A DNA stretch of 64,000 nt from positions 34,335,385 to 34,399,384 of the forward strand of contig NC_088295.1 of the NCBI RefSeq assembly GCF_032854445.1, written 5' to 3'. Of this stretch, positions 23,101 to 32,700 are shown in pieces. A program made the position numbers and the translations under genes. Position 1 is the stretch's first letter. Each line of letters starts with the position of its first letter. The stretch is from Liolophura sinensis (Eukaryota > Mollusca > Polyplacophora > Chitonida > Chitonidae). A model generated the notes under the pieces. That model was not told where the DNA came from, did not search any database, and saw only the letters and a program-made list of their open reading frames with translations.

Positions 23101-26100
23101 GAAAGTGGTATACGCGGTAACAATTTTATTATCTGCCTGCATGGTAACAATTATTCTTTTTATGCAAAACCTAGATGAGAATAAAAATGCTAGTACAATG
23201 TAACATAGAGAAAGCTTTATTTTATTACCATATAATGTTTGGGGCTTTTATATTTTTGCAACGTCTGTGCTGAAAATGTTGCGAAAATTTAAGAGTAATT
23301 TGAAGAAATATTTTTGTCTTCGTTTTTGTAATGATTGCTGTGCTGACTCCTGTAAGCTGTTCTAAATATGAAAAATTTACCAATCTATATACCAGTTCTG
23401 TTTTCTGTTTCACCTGTAGTATTTGCAGGACGCTGAAGTAAGCTCGGCTCCCCTGACTGACAACTTTTTGGCGTGGGAAATTTACGACTGAGAGGCGGAA
23501 AGATGAGTGAATGGGCCAGTTGCAAACATTGCAAATTATTACATGTAATAAAACGCGAACAACATACAACTACCGTGTAGTAATTCCAATATATACCTCA
23601 CATGTTATATGGACGTAATAAATATTAGCTTTGTGGCATTATATAGCCAGGTATATGATGTGTGAAATTACCCGCAGTTTTATGTTATTACATACCTCTA
23701 CGTTTGTAGGTAGATTTGATTGTAAATCTCAAACTTGGATATAGATTTTGTTCGTTATTGTCACGTTTAATTAGAGTATCAACTACATGTAGCTTGGTTC
23801 TGTGTATGGTATTAAAGTAGTGCTGACATGAATGAAAGGGTTGGTTCGCTCACTACTCCGTCGTTATCTTCCTCGTTCAAGTTTTTCATGATCGTAATAA
23901 AGGTAGTTCTGTCAACCTCCCATCACACTTCTATAAATCCCATATTAAGACTGTGATCATATATCAGAACATACTCAGTTGTCAAACCAGCACAAGACAT
24001 TAAGAATATAATCGTAAGACGATCGAATGGATAAAGAAGGCATTTGATCCATTGGTATCACTTGGGTAATATTACTCAACCTTTTATGTCAAAATTGTGT
24101 CACTCTATTCTTCATAAACGAACCATTCAGTACTCGGAAAACACACCTTCACGCCATGTACTTAAGAATTTTTCACTTCCACGACTGTGGTAAGTTTTTT
24201 GGGTCGAGTAAACCTAAGCTTCCCTGGATAAGCCACCGCCGTTTGACAAGTTACCGAGGGCTGTGTAAGACACAGACTTTCATATATGCATATTGGTGAA
24301 AGATAAGCGGTTATCAAGGAAGATATACCTGCAGTCGGCCTTGTATAACACTGTTCTCCGCCGCTTAGATCATCACAAAGGCTCACGAACAGCGAGCGCG
24401 AGGGGATCTCAAATTCCCTGCCCAAGACTGGGATTGAAACCCCAGAAACATTACCACTATGTATAAAAAATGACTTTAACCTGGCTACAAACTGAACTCC
24501 GGCATCTTCGAACCACAAATTTGTTTGTTTTCTATGGTGTAAGAACTACAGAAAAAGTTTAACTATATGTCAACGATGAGGTTTATGGTGAAACGACATG
24601 CATATCATCAAGCTGACCGACATGTACGTAAAAAAAACATTGCGACATCACAGTCCCAGATGAGCCATGGGATTAGCATTTAACCAAGCTACTGGCTGAC
24701 GCTCGACAATTTTTCGCTTGGATGTATCTGACCTCGATCAGGATTATGGGTAGTTGAGAGGAAAGTGTCAGGAGTAAACCACGACTCCACGGTCACAGAG
24801 AAGCCGATCCACTGCTGCATGGAATCAACACTGTAGCTACATGAACCAGCGTGAGTCTCTGTATTCAAGTAGAATGACAGTGGCTGAACCACATAAAACC
24901 ATATACTATAAACATTTTATCTGCATTTGTATTTATACAGAGACCAAAACAGTTTCCTGTCACTAAGATTTTACGACAAGAGGGATAGTTGAATGTTGAC
25001 ATAGTAAATTATCCTTACTTGGATAGCAATATACTGACGGGTCCTGCATATGGTGTGTACATGTCACGCCTGGCAGCATTTGTTAGATCCTGTGTGTTGT
25101 ATGATGATTTCAGTCATTGTCAGAAGTTGTTTCAGAAAATACTAGGGTGCCAAGGTGATTCCATGAAACGTCTTCAGTCAAAGTTTCTTAAGTTTTATGA
25201 AGAGTATAATTCTCTTGTACGTAAATATGGACAGAGTGTCCAGAATCCGTGGTTCTCTTTTTCAGAACTGTTCCCAATTCCGCTTAACCCGGAGCTAGTT
25301 GCCGCATCTTCATTATGTTGAATGAGTTGGATATATGAACAGTTGAAATCAAAGCACAACAGAGTTACATACTTTGAATATTGACAACTTTACACTGTAG
25401 CATTTAGTTACTGAACATTTCTTGCGTCTGTCCACCGTCACTGGAAACCGTTGACTGTTTCTCTTTTTATGAAAAATGTAGAAACTTTAATTTATAAGTT
25501 ACAACAGAAATGTTCTGTGACGTTGATTGAAATCGTCCATGTTACTACACGCTATATACAAATCCAGATGAAATCCGTCTGGAAGAATCTGTAGTTTTGT
25601 TAATTCTAGAGAATTCAGATATATTTCCCTCACTGCTTCGTGTATAGAGAGAGTTTGTAATTATGTTGATTGTGTTTCAACAGATTCAGCATATTCATAC
25701 TTAAATATACAGATAAAAAAAAGGCCTGCTTATAGGGGAGCACATTTAATACCCACTGGGATACGTATATGCTGTTGATGTAGGCCTAGGCGTAATTATA
25801 ATCAGAAAATCAAGTAGTTCTATAAACTGTTCAACATCCTGAGAATGGTAATCTGAATAAAGTCTTTGTCTAAAAAATGTGCTGTGATATCCGAACTTGA
25901 AATGATGGACTTTTGCAACATCAAAACAATTAGTTCACTAAGGCGCTGGATACAATTTTGTTGACGGACTGTAGTGTAGAGGGTCAGAAGTTCCATGTGG
26001 ATACACGGTTATACTGCTTTTTGCCTTTCATATCTAATTCTTAGGTCAGTGTCTTTGAATTGTTTAGTTTGTATCCACATGCGTTGTACCGGGAATGTAT

Positions 26101-26428
26101 TTTTTCGGATAACTGAAAAATATCTTGATCAAAGTTTTCCCCAAAACAGGCCCAGCAAGTACCAATACATATATACCGTTCAGATTTATATTGGTGTCGT
26201 GATAAAATGATCGAAACTTAAATATATGGCAAACAATACATGGGATAATTAAAATATACACATCGCCAACCTGTTCTGAAATCGCGTTAGAGAATATAAT
26301 GTTATCGCAAGACATTGTTTCTTTCAGACTGCCTTGCGAGTCTAGTCCGTGGTAAGCACCGGATAGCCAACAGTAGGGATCCTACCATCAGTGCAGGTAA
26401 ATACCGAATTGTGAAGAGTGCCTTATAG
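9609..26428 (+). CDS. Integrin beta-like protein lacking the beta-I domain; 18 exons, predicted 478 aa
   Basis: Integrin beta subunits normally pair with alpha subunits at the cell surface and bind matrix through a beta-I (MIDAS) domain. I read these coding exons: 9609-9610, 11104-11153, 11724-11806, 12550-12645, 13063-13126, 13267-13328, 13724-13785, 16347-16395, 16762-16811, 17926-18016, 18644-18780, 19286-19355, 19523-19601, 20349-20458, 20730-20816, 22083-22221, 22981-23085, 26328-26428. Every intron is GT-AG and all phases join without a stop. The order is signal peptide, PSI, hybrid, I-EGF1-4, beta-tail. The hybrid domain's two halves sit in adjacent exons with only 395 bp between them, so the roughly 240-residue beta-I domain cannot fit. 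No hydrophobic anchor or WK-type membrane-proximal motif was found before the next gene. A typical beta subunit is near 800 residues; removing beta-I and TM/tail gives close to this length. The family is certain; the last exon is not. It could also be a young pseudogene, but the open frame argues against that. Confidence 0.82.
11724..12645 (+). CDS. Integrin-like exons 3-4: PSI domain
   Basis: Exon 3 (11724-11806, residues about 18-45) carries the PSI signature with CGQC and, later, CAWCSDE, matching the C-x-x-C and C-x-W-C pattern of integrin beta PSI domains. Exon 4 (12550-12645, residues 46-77) supplies the next cysteines (RCD and FRC) and an N-glycosylation sequon, NHTS. The last 40 bp of exon 4, its donor (GG|GTAGGT) and about 90 bp of intron 4 are homologous to the antisense of the 73-bp satellite at the left of the window. 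So the tail of the PSI domain is shared with a repeat. Intron 3 holds a SINE. Confidence 0.82.
12196..12432 (+). repeat. tRNA-headed SINE, family B, in integrin-like intron 3
   Basis: The head CTCCGTGGCCGAGTGGTTAG is tRNA-like, followed by CCAATGCGGTCGCTGT, GTTCAAATCC (B-box-like), GGAAAGGTCTGCCAG and an AATAAATAAATA tail. The left arm lacks it. Confidence 0.8.
13063..16395 (+). CDS. Integrin-like exons 5-8: hybrid domain without its beta-I insert
   Basis: Exon 5 (13063-13126) and exon 6 (13267-13328) encode the N-terminal hybrid half: ISPQYLQAVLYKGRPAPIKV matches the usual I-x-P-Q...L-x-G-x-P segment. Exon 7 (13724-13785) reads ISLRQRAVEGVTVTVSSDC, the start of the C-terminal hybrid half, which normally comes after beta-I. 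Exon 8 (16347-16395) gives ASNNNCPRIRLGEI, the C-x-x-I-x-x-G-x-x-V block. Exon 6 ends and exon 7 begins in phase 0, so the join is clean. No DLSxS MIDAS motif occurs anywhere in the interval. Intron 7 (13786-16346) contains a reverse-transcriptase fragment and a SINE. Confidence 0.82.
13926..14130 (+). mobile_element. Internally deleted reverse-transcriptase fragment (copy 1)
   Basis: The translation FDIVNYPYLGSNISMSTAYG then GVYLKFY resembles the stretch after the catalytic region of retroelement reverse transcriptases common in marine invertebrates. It matches the copy at 24.99 kb, but about 115 bp that encode the region between GVY and KFY are deleted. It lies in intron 7 of the integrin-like gene. 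Confidence 0.55.
14510..14815 (+). repeat. tRNA-headed SINE, family A
   Basis: GGTGGCTTAATGGTTAGAGC head, then CATACCAAAGACTT, CACTTTGGCGACATGGACTC and ACCTACTGACTCC. It aligns with the 3.69-kb copy. It lies in intron 7 of the integrin-like gene. Confidence 0.75.
16762..20816 (+). CDS. Integrin-like exons 9-15: end of hybrid/PSI and I-EGF repeats 1-4
   Basis: Exon 9 (16762-16811) reads VEFTLTLTVERC. Exon 10 (17926-18016) ends KCSCDCESQTS, the C-x-C-x-C entry to I-EGF1. Exon 11 (18644-18780) has SCGECQCYRGWYGERCEC (I-EGF1). Exon 12 (19286-19355) has GRGDCLCGQCRC and exon 13 (19523-19601) YYGRFCECNDFAC (I-EGF2). Exon 14 (20349-20458) has CLCNRCICNDGWRGEGC (I-EGF3), where the usual final C-x-C is reduced to CEL, so one cysteine of the pattern is missing. 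Exon 15 (20730-20816) has CNNHGLCLGGVCRCDGNFRG (I-EGF4). These form the rigid stalk of integrin beta legs. The cysteine pattern makes the family assignment secure. Confidence 0.9.
19690..20345. repeat. About 42-bp tandem array in integrin-like intron 13
   Basis: GGAGAATGTCATGTTTTG and CCTTCTGTTCAGTACA alternate some 14 times with drift; half-variants carry TTTTGCACAC. The array fills nearly the whole intron from just past exon 13 to the exon 14 acceptor, and the real acceptor (TTTTGCTTCAG) looks like the last degenerate unit. Confidence 0.85.
21055..21115. repeat. Two-unit 28-bp direct repeat
   Basis: GCGACATGTACAGGACTCGA followed by GCCAGAG occurs twice back to back within intron 15 of the integrin-like gene. 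Confidence 0.8.
22083..23085 (+). CDS. Integrin-like exons 16-17: beta-tail domain
   Basis: Exon 16 (22083-22221) starts TCMGRCEELKNCVMC and continues to CNAQCSDITMNIVDVV, the cysteine-rich beginning of the integrin beta-tail domain. Exon 17 (22981-23085) encodes LCSFVDDSDGSFFFFNYRRT then GAVVVNIQRNK, matching the C...D-D...F-x-Y...V-x-V end of the domain. In ordinary beta subunits the next exon begins with Cys-Pro and runs into the transmembrane helix; here exon 17 ends in phase 1 and no such exon was found in the next 3.2 kb. Confidence 0.85.
24985..25320 (+). mobile_element. Reverse-transcriptase fragment (copy 2)
   Basis: An open frame reads VDIVNYPYLDSNILTGPAYG, GVYMSRLAAFVRSC and KSKFLKFYEEYN-like residues (seen: SKFLKFYEEYNSLVRKYG). 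This resembles the C-terminal part of retroelement reverse transcriptases. No upstream catalytic domain is near, so it is a remnant. It lies between the beta-tail and putative last exon of the integrin-like gene, and it may mark an insertion that displaced the membrane-anchor exon. Confidence 0.6.
26328..26428 (+). CDS. Tentative last exon of the integrin-like gene (no membrane anchor)
   Basis: A pyrimidine-rich acceptor (CTTTCAG at 26321-26327) opens a frame in the phase left by exon 17. The join reads NKDCLASLVRGK and runs 33 residues to TAG at 26426-26428, followed by a possible ATTAAA poly(A) signal at 26447-26452. The cysteine two residues into the exon sits where canonical beta subunits have their last extracellular Cys. 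There is no hydrophobic helix, so the product would be secreted. A GT at 26393 could instead be a donor to a further exon, but only about 340 bp remain before the SNX14 start. Only transcript data would settle this exon. Confidence 0.4.
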
Positions 26429-26731
26429 TGGTTTCCTACCTTCAACATTAAAGAAGGCTGTAGCGTGAAATCCCGCCTTCTTCCGGGCCAGACTGTTTTC
26501 CGCAGATGTCCATGTAATGTTTATCAACAGCTGCTTGTGTCATGTCGTTTAGCTGTTGTTGATTTATGCAGAACAATGCGTCAGCAGACAACTCAACTGG
26601 TTTGAACAACAGAGTGACAAAATGCGTGTGAAAGCGAAGTCTGAGGGGAGAGGAGTGTGTTGCGTCACAACAACAACAACATCAACAACTTTTGACAGTT
26701 CACCTGAACACGAGGAGTAGAACGTTCCAAC

Positions 26732-29700
26732 ATGGCCGTCCCTATGTATATAGTGAAGCACATTGTTCAGACACACAGAAAATTTACCATTGCCTTTGGT
26801 AGTCTTCTTTTGTGCTCGCTGGTGTTTTTCAGGTGAGGTGTTTAACGTACTGGTACATATAATAAATCAACAGCCAGAAAAGTTGTAAAATGAAGAACCG
26901 AGTACACTGAAAGGTTGAGAAATATTTACATATGCCTTAATCGGAGCTGCTCAATCTCTAGAGACCTTACCATTTGTTAATTGGTGAAGAAATGACTGCA
27001 GCACAGCCTGGTAGTACATACACATACCCAGGATGTTTCTGCTGAGAAATGATACTTGATTGGATTACCATAACAAAATTGTGTGCGCCATTGAGAACGG
27101 AGATGTTGTGATGTTCATTTAACTAGTCCTGATGACACGAACTCGAATGGCATGGTCTCTGAGTTTGAGCAGCCATTATTGTGGTGCATCCAAATATTGC
27201 TCAACCTACCAGTCAGTGGTATCGGACTAAGAAAGGCATTGAAACCAAGGTCAGGGACTGGCTTAATATTTACAGTGAAACAATGAATGACAAATTTGCT
27301 TGATACTACTATGGCAACATGTGTAAAATACAGGTCATCAACGTTACCCTCACCCTTTAATAGATTGCTCATACCTGGTTTTATCAGTCTAGATGATGAT
27401 TGTGCAAGTGCCCCTATGTGAGGTCTGAAACTTAGATATGTAAGTTTCTGCCACGTATCGTCTTAATGATTTACCTCTTTGTTTATGTATTTGTGTAGAC
27501 CACAAATGTCTCACTTTGACCCTAGTGAGTAATGCTGTTTACATGTAGTTGAGTTGTATAGATTCCCATCACTCGCCTTTCATCATTGTGATTGATGACT
27601 GTACCGTTTTATAACCATTCCACAATTATCAAGTACTTATGTCCTCCTTTCTCCCACCAAATGGTTTCAAATGAACGTGAAGTTTACCCACGAACTTTAA
27701 AATGCCAAGAAACACTTTGCACAACACATTTTAGTGCTTCTATCATCAACAGCCATGCATATTCATTTTAATGTCAGCTGGTGAGTAAACACTAGTGTAT
27801 ATGCATTTAGTTAAATGAGGTTTTATGACTTTCAGTGTCAGTAGTATTTACAAATACATAGTGAGTATTAGTATGTAATATGCAGAACCATTTGGTTTAT
27901 GGGAGAACTGAGTACATAAGAAAACATGGCTCTTTCTCAGGCACCTTATTGACCAAGCATCTCATATAGAACTGTAGGTGAACCATTGTGAAGTGTGATC
28001 TCAGTGGCCAGAGGCCTGTCAATACAGTGAAAACTATACTTTAGACTAATGGGCCAATGAAGGCATCATACATACATTGTTTTCATTGATGTAGAAAAAT
28101 CCATGTGTATACAGAATGTTTTAGTGATCTGGTTTTTTTTTGGTTTTTTTTTTCAGATATATCAACATTCTTCTTCTGGCCTGGTCGTTCGTTGTTGGCG
28201 TAGCTGTGGCATACTGCTGTCTGAGGTGATATGTCAACATATTAATATTTGTGTTTTATAGCACACGTTAAAACATGATGGAAAGTGATGTTTAAAGAAA
28301 TGAAACGAGGATTACCTTTGTTGATTGTAGATAATGATGTTATTATTTAGTCCTGCAGCAAAATATATTATATGTGTAATGAGTGATTGTTCAACATTTT
28401 TCTCAAATATTGCATTAAATTTCTTTTCCTATGCAATGTTGTTAATAACATTTAATGGCTCAGGTTGGGATTTAGTATTTCCATTTTTAGACTCCTAAGA
28501 ATTTTTCGAATAAGAGCTGTTTCATTGAAATTATAATATAAACTAAACTATTTTATATAGTTTGAAGCTGCTAGAACACTAATCAGAATTTGGCATGTGA
28601 TTTTTATTGGACAGATAATTAGATTTCATTGTTATTCTTCCAGCCCTGAAATGTTGGTACCAAATATCATCCTATTACACTGGAGGAAACGGACAGTAAG
28701 TGATTCTTATGTATCTTGCATGTACATGTATGTATCATTGTTACAACGGTGTTACCCTAAAGTATGGATGGCCAGCCATATTGGGGTCCAACTTAACATT
28801 GGCTTTCATGGTTAGTTCCTGTGCTCCAAATTTCTAATCAGAACTGTTTTGACCAAAGCATGTTGCTTAATTTTCATATCTTGTAATAGTTTACATTATC
28901 ATCATTGCAGGGAGATGTTTACTTTCAGGATTTGTTATATTGTTTGTTGATCTTTGTAGTTGAGCTTGGCAGAAGATGAATTGGCTTTGAGAAAAGTTAT
29001 ATGTGCAGTTTGTGGTAAACGGAAATGTCCCAGACACAGGTAAGCATTACTAGTCACGTTGATTCACTATGGAATTTTGACAAGTGCTGTCCCAGGTTAT
29101 AACCTGTGGTCATTGATTCTATAATGTTAAAATATTGATTTTAGAATTATAAATTTACAAATTAAATTTTGCTGCATGATTGCAGTTTTCCGTTAAAGGA
29201 AAAGGCAACCAGTGTAGAACATGAATAGGAATGTATAGTAGAACTGTTATTCTGTGTAGAATGGGAAAAAATATGAAAAAAGAAATAGTCCAATTTCTAC
29301 AGAAATTATAAATTAGGCCGTAGTACTAGATGCATTTTCATAGGCAACTGTAATTTGTATCCAGAATTACTGTAACTCTAATGTGCGTGATTCCAATGGC
29401 TTTTCTGAACATGGAGGGAGAAGATACATTAGACATAACTATGTCCAGTATAGTCCAATATCTTAATAAAGGCCACCCTTCATGGTGAACATAATATTGG
29501 GTATAGAAACAGGATTAATCTAATGAATGACAATGAAACTGAAGAAAATATATTATATTATTCAAGTACTTCGTCATTAAACCCCAAGCACTGACTCACT
29601 CAAGTACTTCTTAATACTTGTGTATGTTTGTTTGTGTGTTTTTAACCATGATGCCTTTGACATGTATGTTTTAGACCAGAGCTGAACATTTTAGCATTTC

Positions 29701-29753
29701 AGCCCTGGACCAATCTGGAGCTTCCACAGAGAGTGGATCAGGCATTGGAGGAG
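26732..29753 (+). CDS. SNX14: SNX14 exons 1-5: transmembrane hairpin and CxxC patch
   Basis: Exons 26732-26832, 28157-28225, 28644-28695, 28960-29039, 29675-29753 (residues 1-127). Two hydrophobic segments, FTIAFGSLLLCSLVFF (about 18-33) and INILLLAWSFVVGVAVAYC (about 36-54), form the membrane hairpin. Exon 4 encodes CAVCGKRKCPRHR, a C-x-x-C...C-x-x-H patch also present in vertebrate SNX14. Exon 5 gives FQPWTNLELPQRVDQALEE, entering the PXA domain. The start fits because the first hydrophobic segment follows within 20 residues, as in the family. Confidence 0.94.
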
Positions 29754-32700
29754 GTTAGAACTTATCACAGTGTCTTGTGTTGTTATTTCAGGTGTCAAAT
29801 TTAGTTTGTGGTTAGAAAAACAAAACTTAAAGTTAAAGTCCCACAAGGAAACAACTAACCAACGATTTATTTTGTGCTATGAAATAGTTCGCGTTAGAAT
29901 ATAATTTGTTCCTCTTGGCTTGTCTACCTTTATATGTACTTCATGTGTTTTTTTTTTTATTAGGGATCCCGTTCTCAGAACGGAATACCTATTGTAATTG
30001 TTCTGTATTTTTAGGGATCACTTGTAAAAATGGTCGACTTCCGGTCAAAACTTTGGAAGCTCCCCTTTGGTCGAAGTTGTGATGTCACAAAAAGTTTTGA
30101 AATTTCAATTTTTCTCAACGTATTCTGGTGTACTTCGAGCTGCTGATTCCGAATCTGCTTTTATTTTTTGCATATCTCTGTAACTTTTCGAGATATAGTC
30201 AGAAAACTGAAATGAATTACGTAATTTCAATGACCTGCAACTCGAGAAATATGGGAGCTAGAAATGTGCATCTTGCAACAAATTGTAGCCCAAGACATGC
30301 TCTTTCTGGAGTATGCCAACGGATTTGAGCTACGATCAATATTTTTTCGCTGGAAGCATTTAAATGATAACACCAGTTTTTGTTTAGAAAAAGATGGTAA
30401 TCCTATTGCTTTAACATGGAGTTAGATGGGAACTGGACAGGGTTTATAGTATTTCTGCTTCCGCTGCACTGTCCGTGATTTCCTGAAACGGTTGTACAAT
30501 GACATTCAGCTATATTGTCCTGTATTAGATGGTGTAGAATTCTAACTACAACAACAAACGACGTGGACCTGTAAAAGTAAGCTTTGTTTTGCCCAGACCT
30601 TGTCTTCTTTACTATGCGCTAGCCAAGCCATGGTGGTTGACAGATATCGACATGTGCCATGCTATAGGTGTTGGCTTTCTGACAACGGCAGAGCTGTTAG
30701 TAGAGCAGTCAGTCTGTGCATCGCAGGTCGTGGATTGAGACATGGAAATACAAATTTGCTGTTACACGGGCCATGTTTTTGCGTTATTCCTTACAAAAAG
30801 CGGACTGTTTGCCAAAGAATGACTGTTTTTCACTGGGCATAGTGTAGCATCATAAAACTCTCCAAACTAATCGCGGGAATGCGAATGACCGGCCGACTGC
30901 CTCAATGACAAACGATGTGAGGTTGCATCGAAAGTTTGAAAGCCAATAATTTATGCTCTCATGTGAAAGGTATAAGCTTAAAAAAAATGTGTATGTAAAT
31001 TTGAAGTGAGAATTGTGACTACCATGGGGACATAGTCATATATATAATAGTGAGGATGGTAGGGAGACGCTGGTAAATTATCTCTGACTTTACCTAATTA
31101 CACAAGGATGTAAACGCTTACTGTCCTCCCGGCTATGTGGTGTGAAGCAGATGTGTCTGGAGCAGTCGAGGGGCGAAAATGATTGACGTCGGGAAATCGA
31201 CATCAGGCAGATCGCATGGTTTTTTTTTTCTCACTTTCCGCTCACGCCTCTGTCATGTCAGAGTTCAATCCCAGCTTAGCCAATTTGTCAGGGCGATGAA
31301 AATGTTGTGAATTTAAAGGTTTTAAATAAGCTGCAGTTTGCAATAGGCAGAGTTCGATGTTCTGATGATGAATCTGGTGGTTTTTCCTTTCTCCGACGCA
31401 CAGCTTTGTCGCCAGTTGCCATGAGAGTGTGAAAAAGTGCAATTTTCCCCTATTTTTGGAGGTCATGTGACACAAAACCTCTGCAGCTGTGGAGCTGAAA
31501 ATGACTGAGTGCAAAGGGCTATATGTGTACTATAGGCATGTGACAAATCTTTGAAGTGTCTTAATAAATGTGGGAGTTGCAGTGCTTGAAAAATTGTCCA
31601 AAGGCCGATTTGCTGTATTTGGCACTTTGACGTCCCCATGTTATATGATGCATTTTAAATGCATTTATGACTAGGATGAACTCATGAACATTGTAAGCAT
31701 GCTACCTGACATAGTTTGACATCATGATCATGAATCTGGACTTACTTCTTTCGGCGACATGTAGTTTTGCTGCAAATTGCGATCAAAATGGCGAAAAAGC
31801 ACAATTCCACCATATTTGGAGGTCTGGTGAGAGAAAACCATTACAGCTGTAAAGCTGAAAATCACTGAGTGTGAAGCGCTACACATGTACTCTCTTTGTG
31901 CTGAAAATCGTTGATCTGTGTCAATAAACACAGACATGCAGGTTTCAAATAATGTCCAAAGGTAGATTTACCACATTTGGCACATTTACATGTACAAGAT
32001 ATGTAGTGTAATACAGTGTATGGATGGCTGTGAAGACTATGTCTCATATATACGTTTTCCTAACTGTCTGGTTTGTACTGCAGTAGCGATTGGCTCAACC
32101 AGTGTATCTCGTGTATGTATTTCCAAAAGTTAGCTTTGTTTTGCACAGACTTTGTCCTTCTTTATTATATCTAACCAGGCCAGGGTGATTGACAGATATC
32201 GACATGTGTTGAGAACGGCCGAGCTATCAGTAGAGCAGTCAGTCTGTGCATGACAGGTCGTGGATTGAGACACGTGGAAGTATAAACTTGGTGTTATACG
32301 GGCCGTGTATTATTGGATCAGGAAAAAGTCCTTGATCCGATCTGGGATCCCGGCCTAGGTCTATTTTTAAAAGGTGCTTTTTAGCATTATCGTGTAAGAG
32401 AGTATACTCAGTAGATGGGTGTATATAAATAACAGTTCTATTTGCATTATCTTATCTTCTCTTGCAATAATTAACACAAAAGTGTTTTGTTTCCTTGCAG
32501 TTTTTAAACATAGTTTTAAAAGAATTTGTCTACACATGGTACAGGTAAGTCAGAGTGACCATTGTATTTTATGTCGCATATATTTTACACAGCTTGAAAT
32601 CAGATTTTGGAACTATCATATCTGACAGACCATACAGCGTAGGTTATAAGCTCATATTTAAAACAAAAAATGGCAACTATTTGAAACCATGCTTTACTTT

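Noticed and set aside
23401-23440. Possible short terminal exon after CACCTGTAG
   Set aside because: It gives only about five residues before a stop and has no support beyond an AG dinucleotide; the 26.33-kb exon fits phase with better signals.
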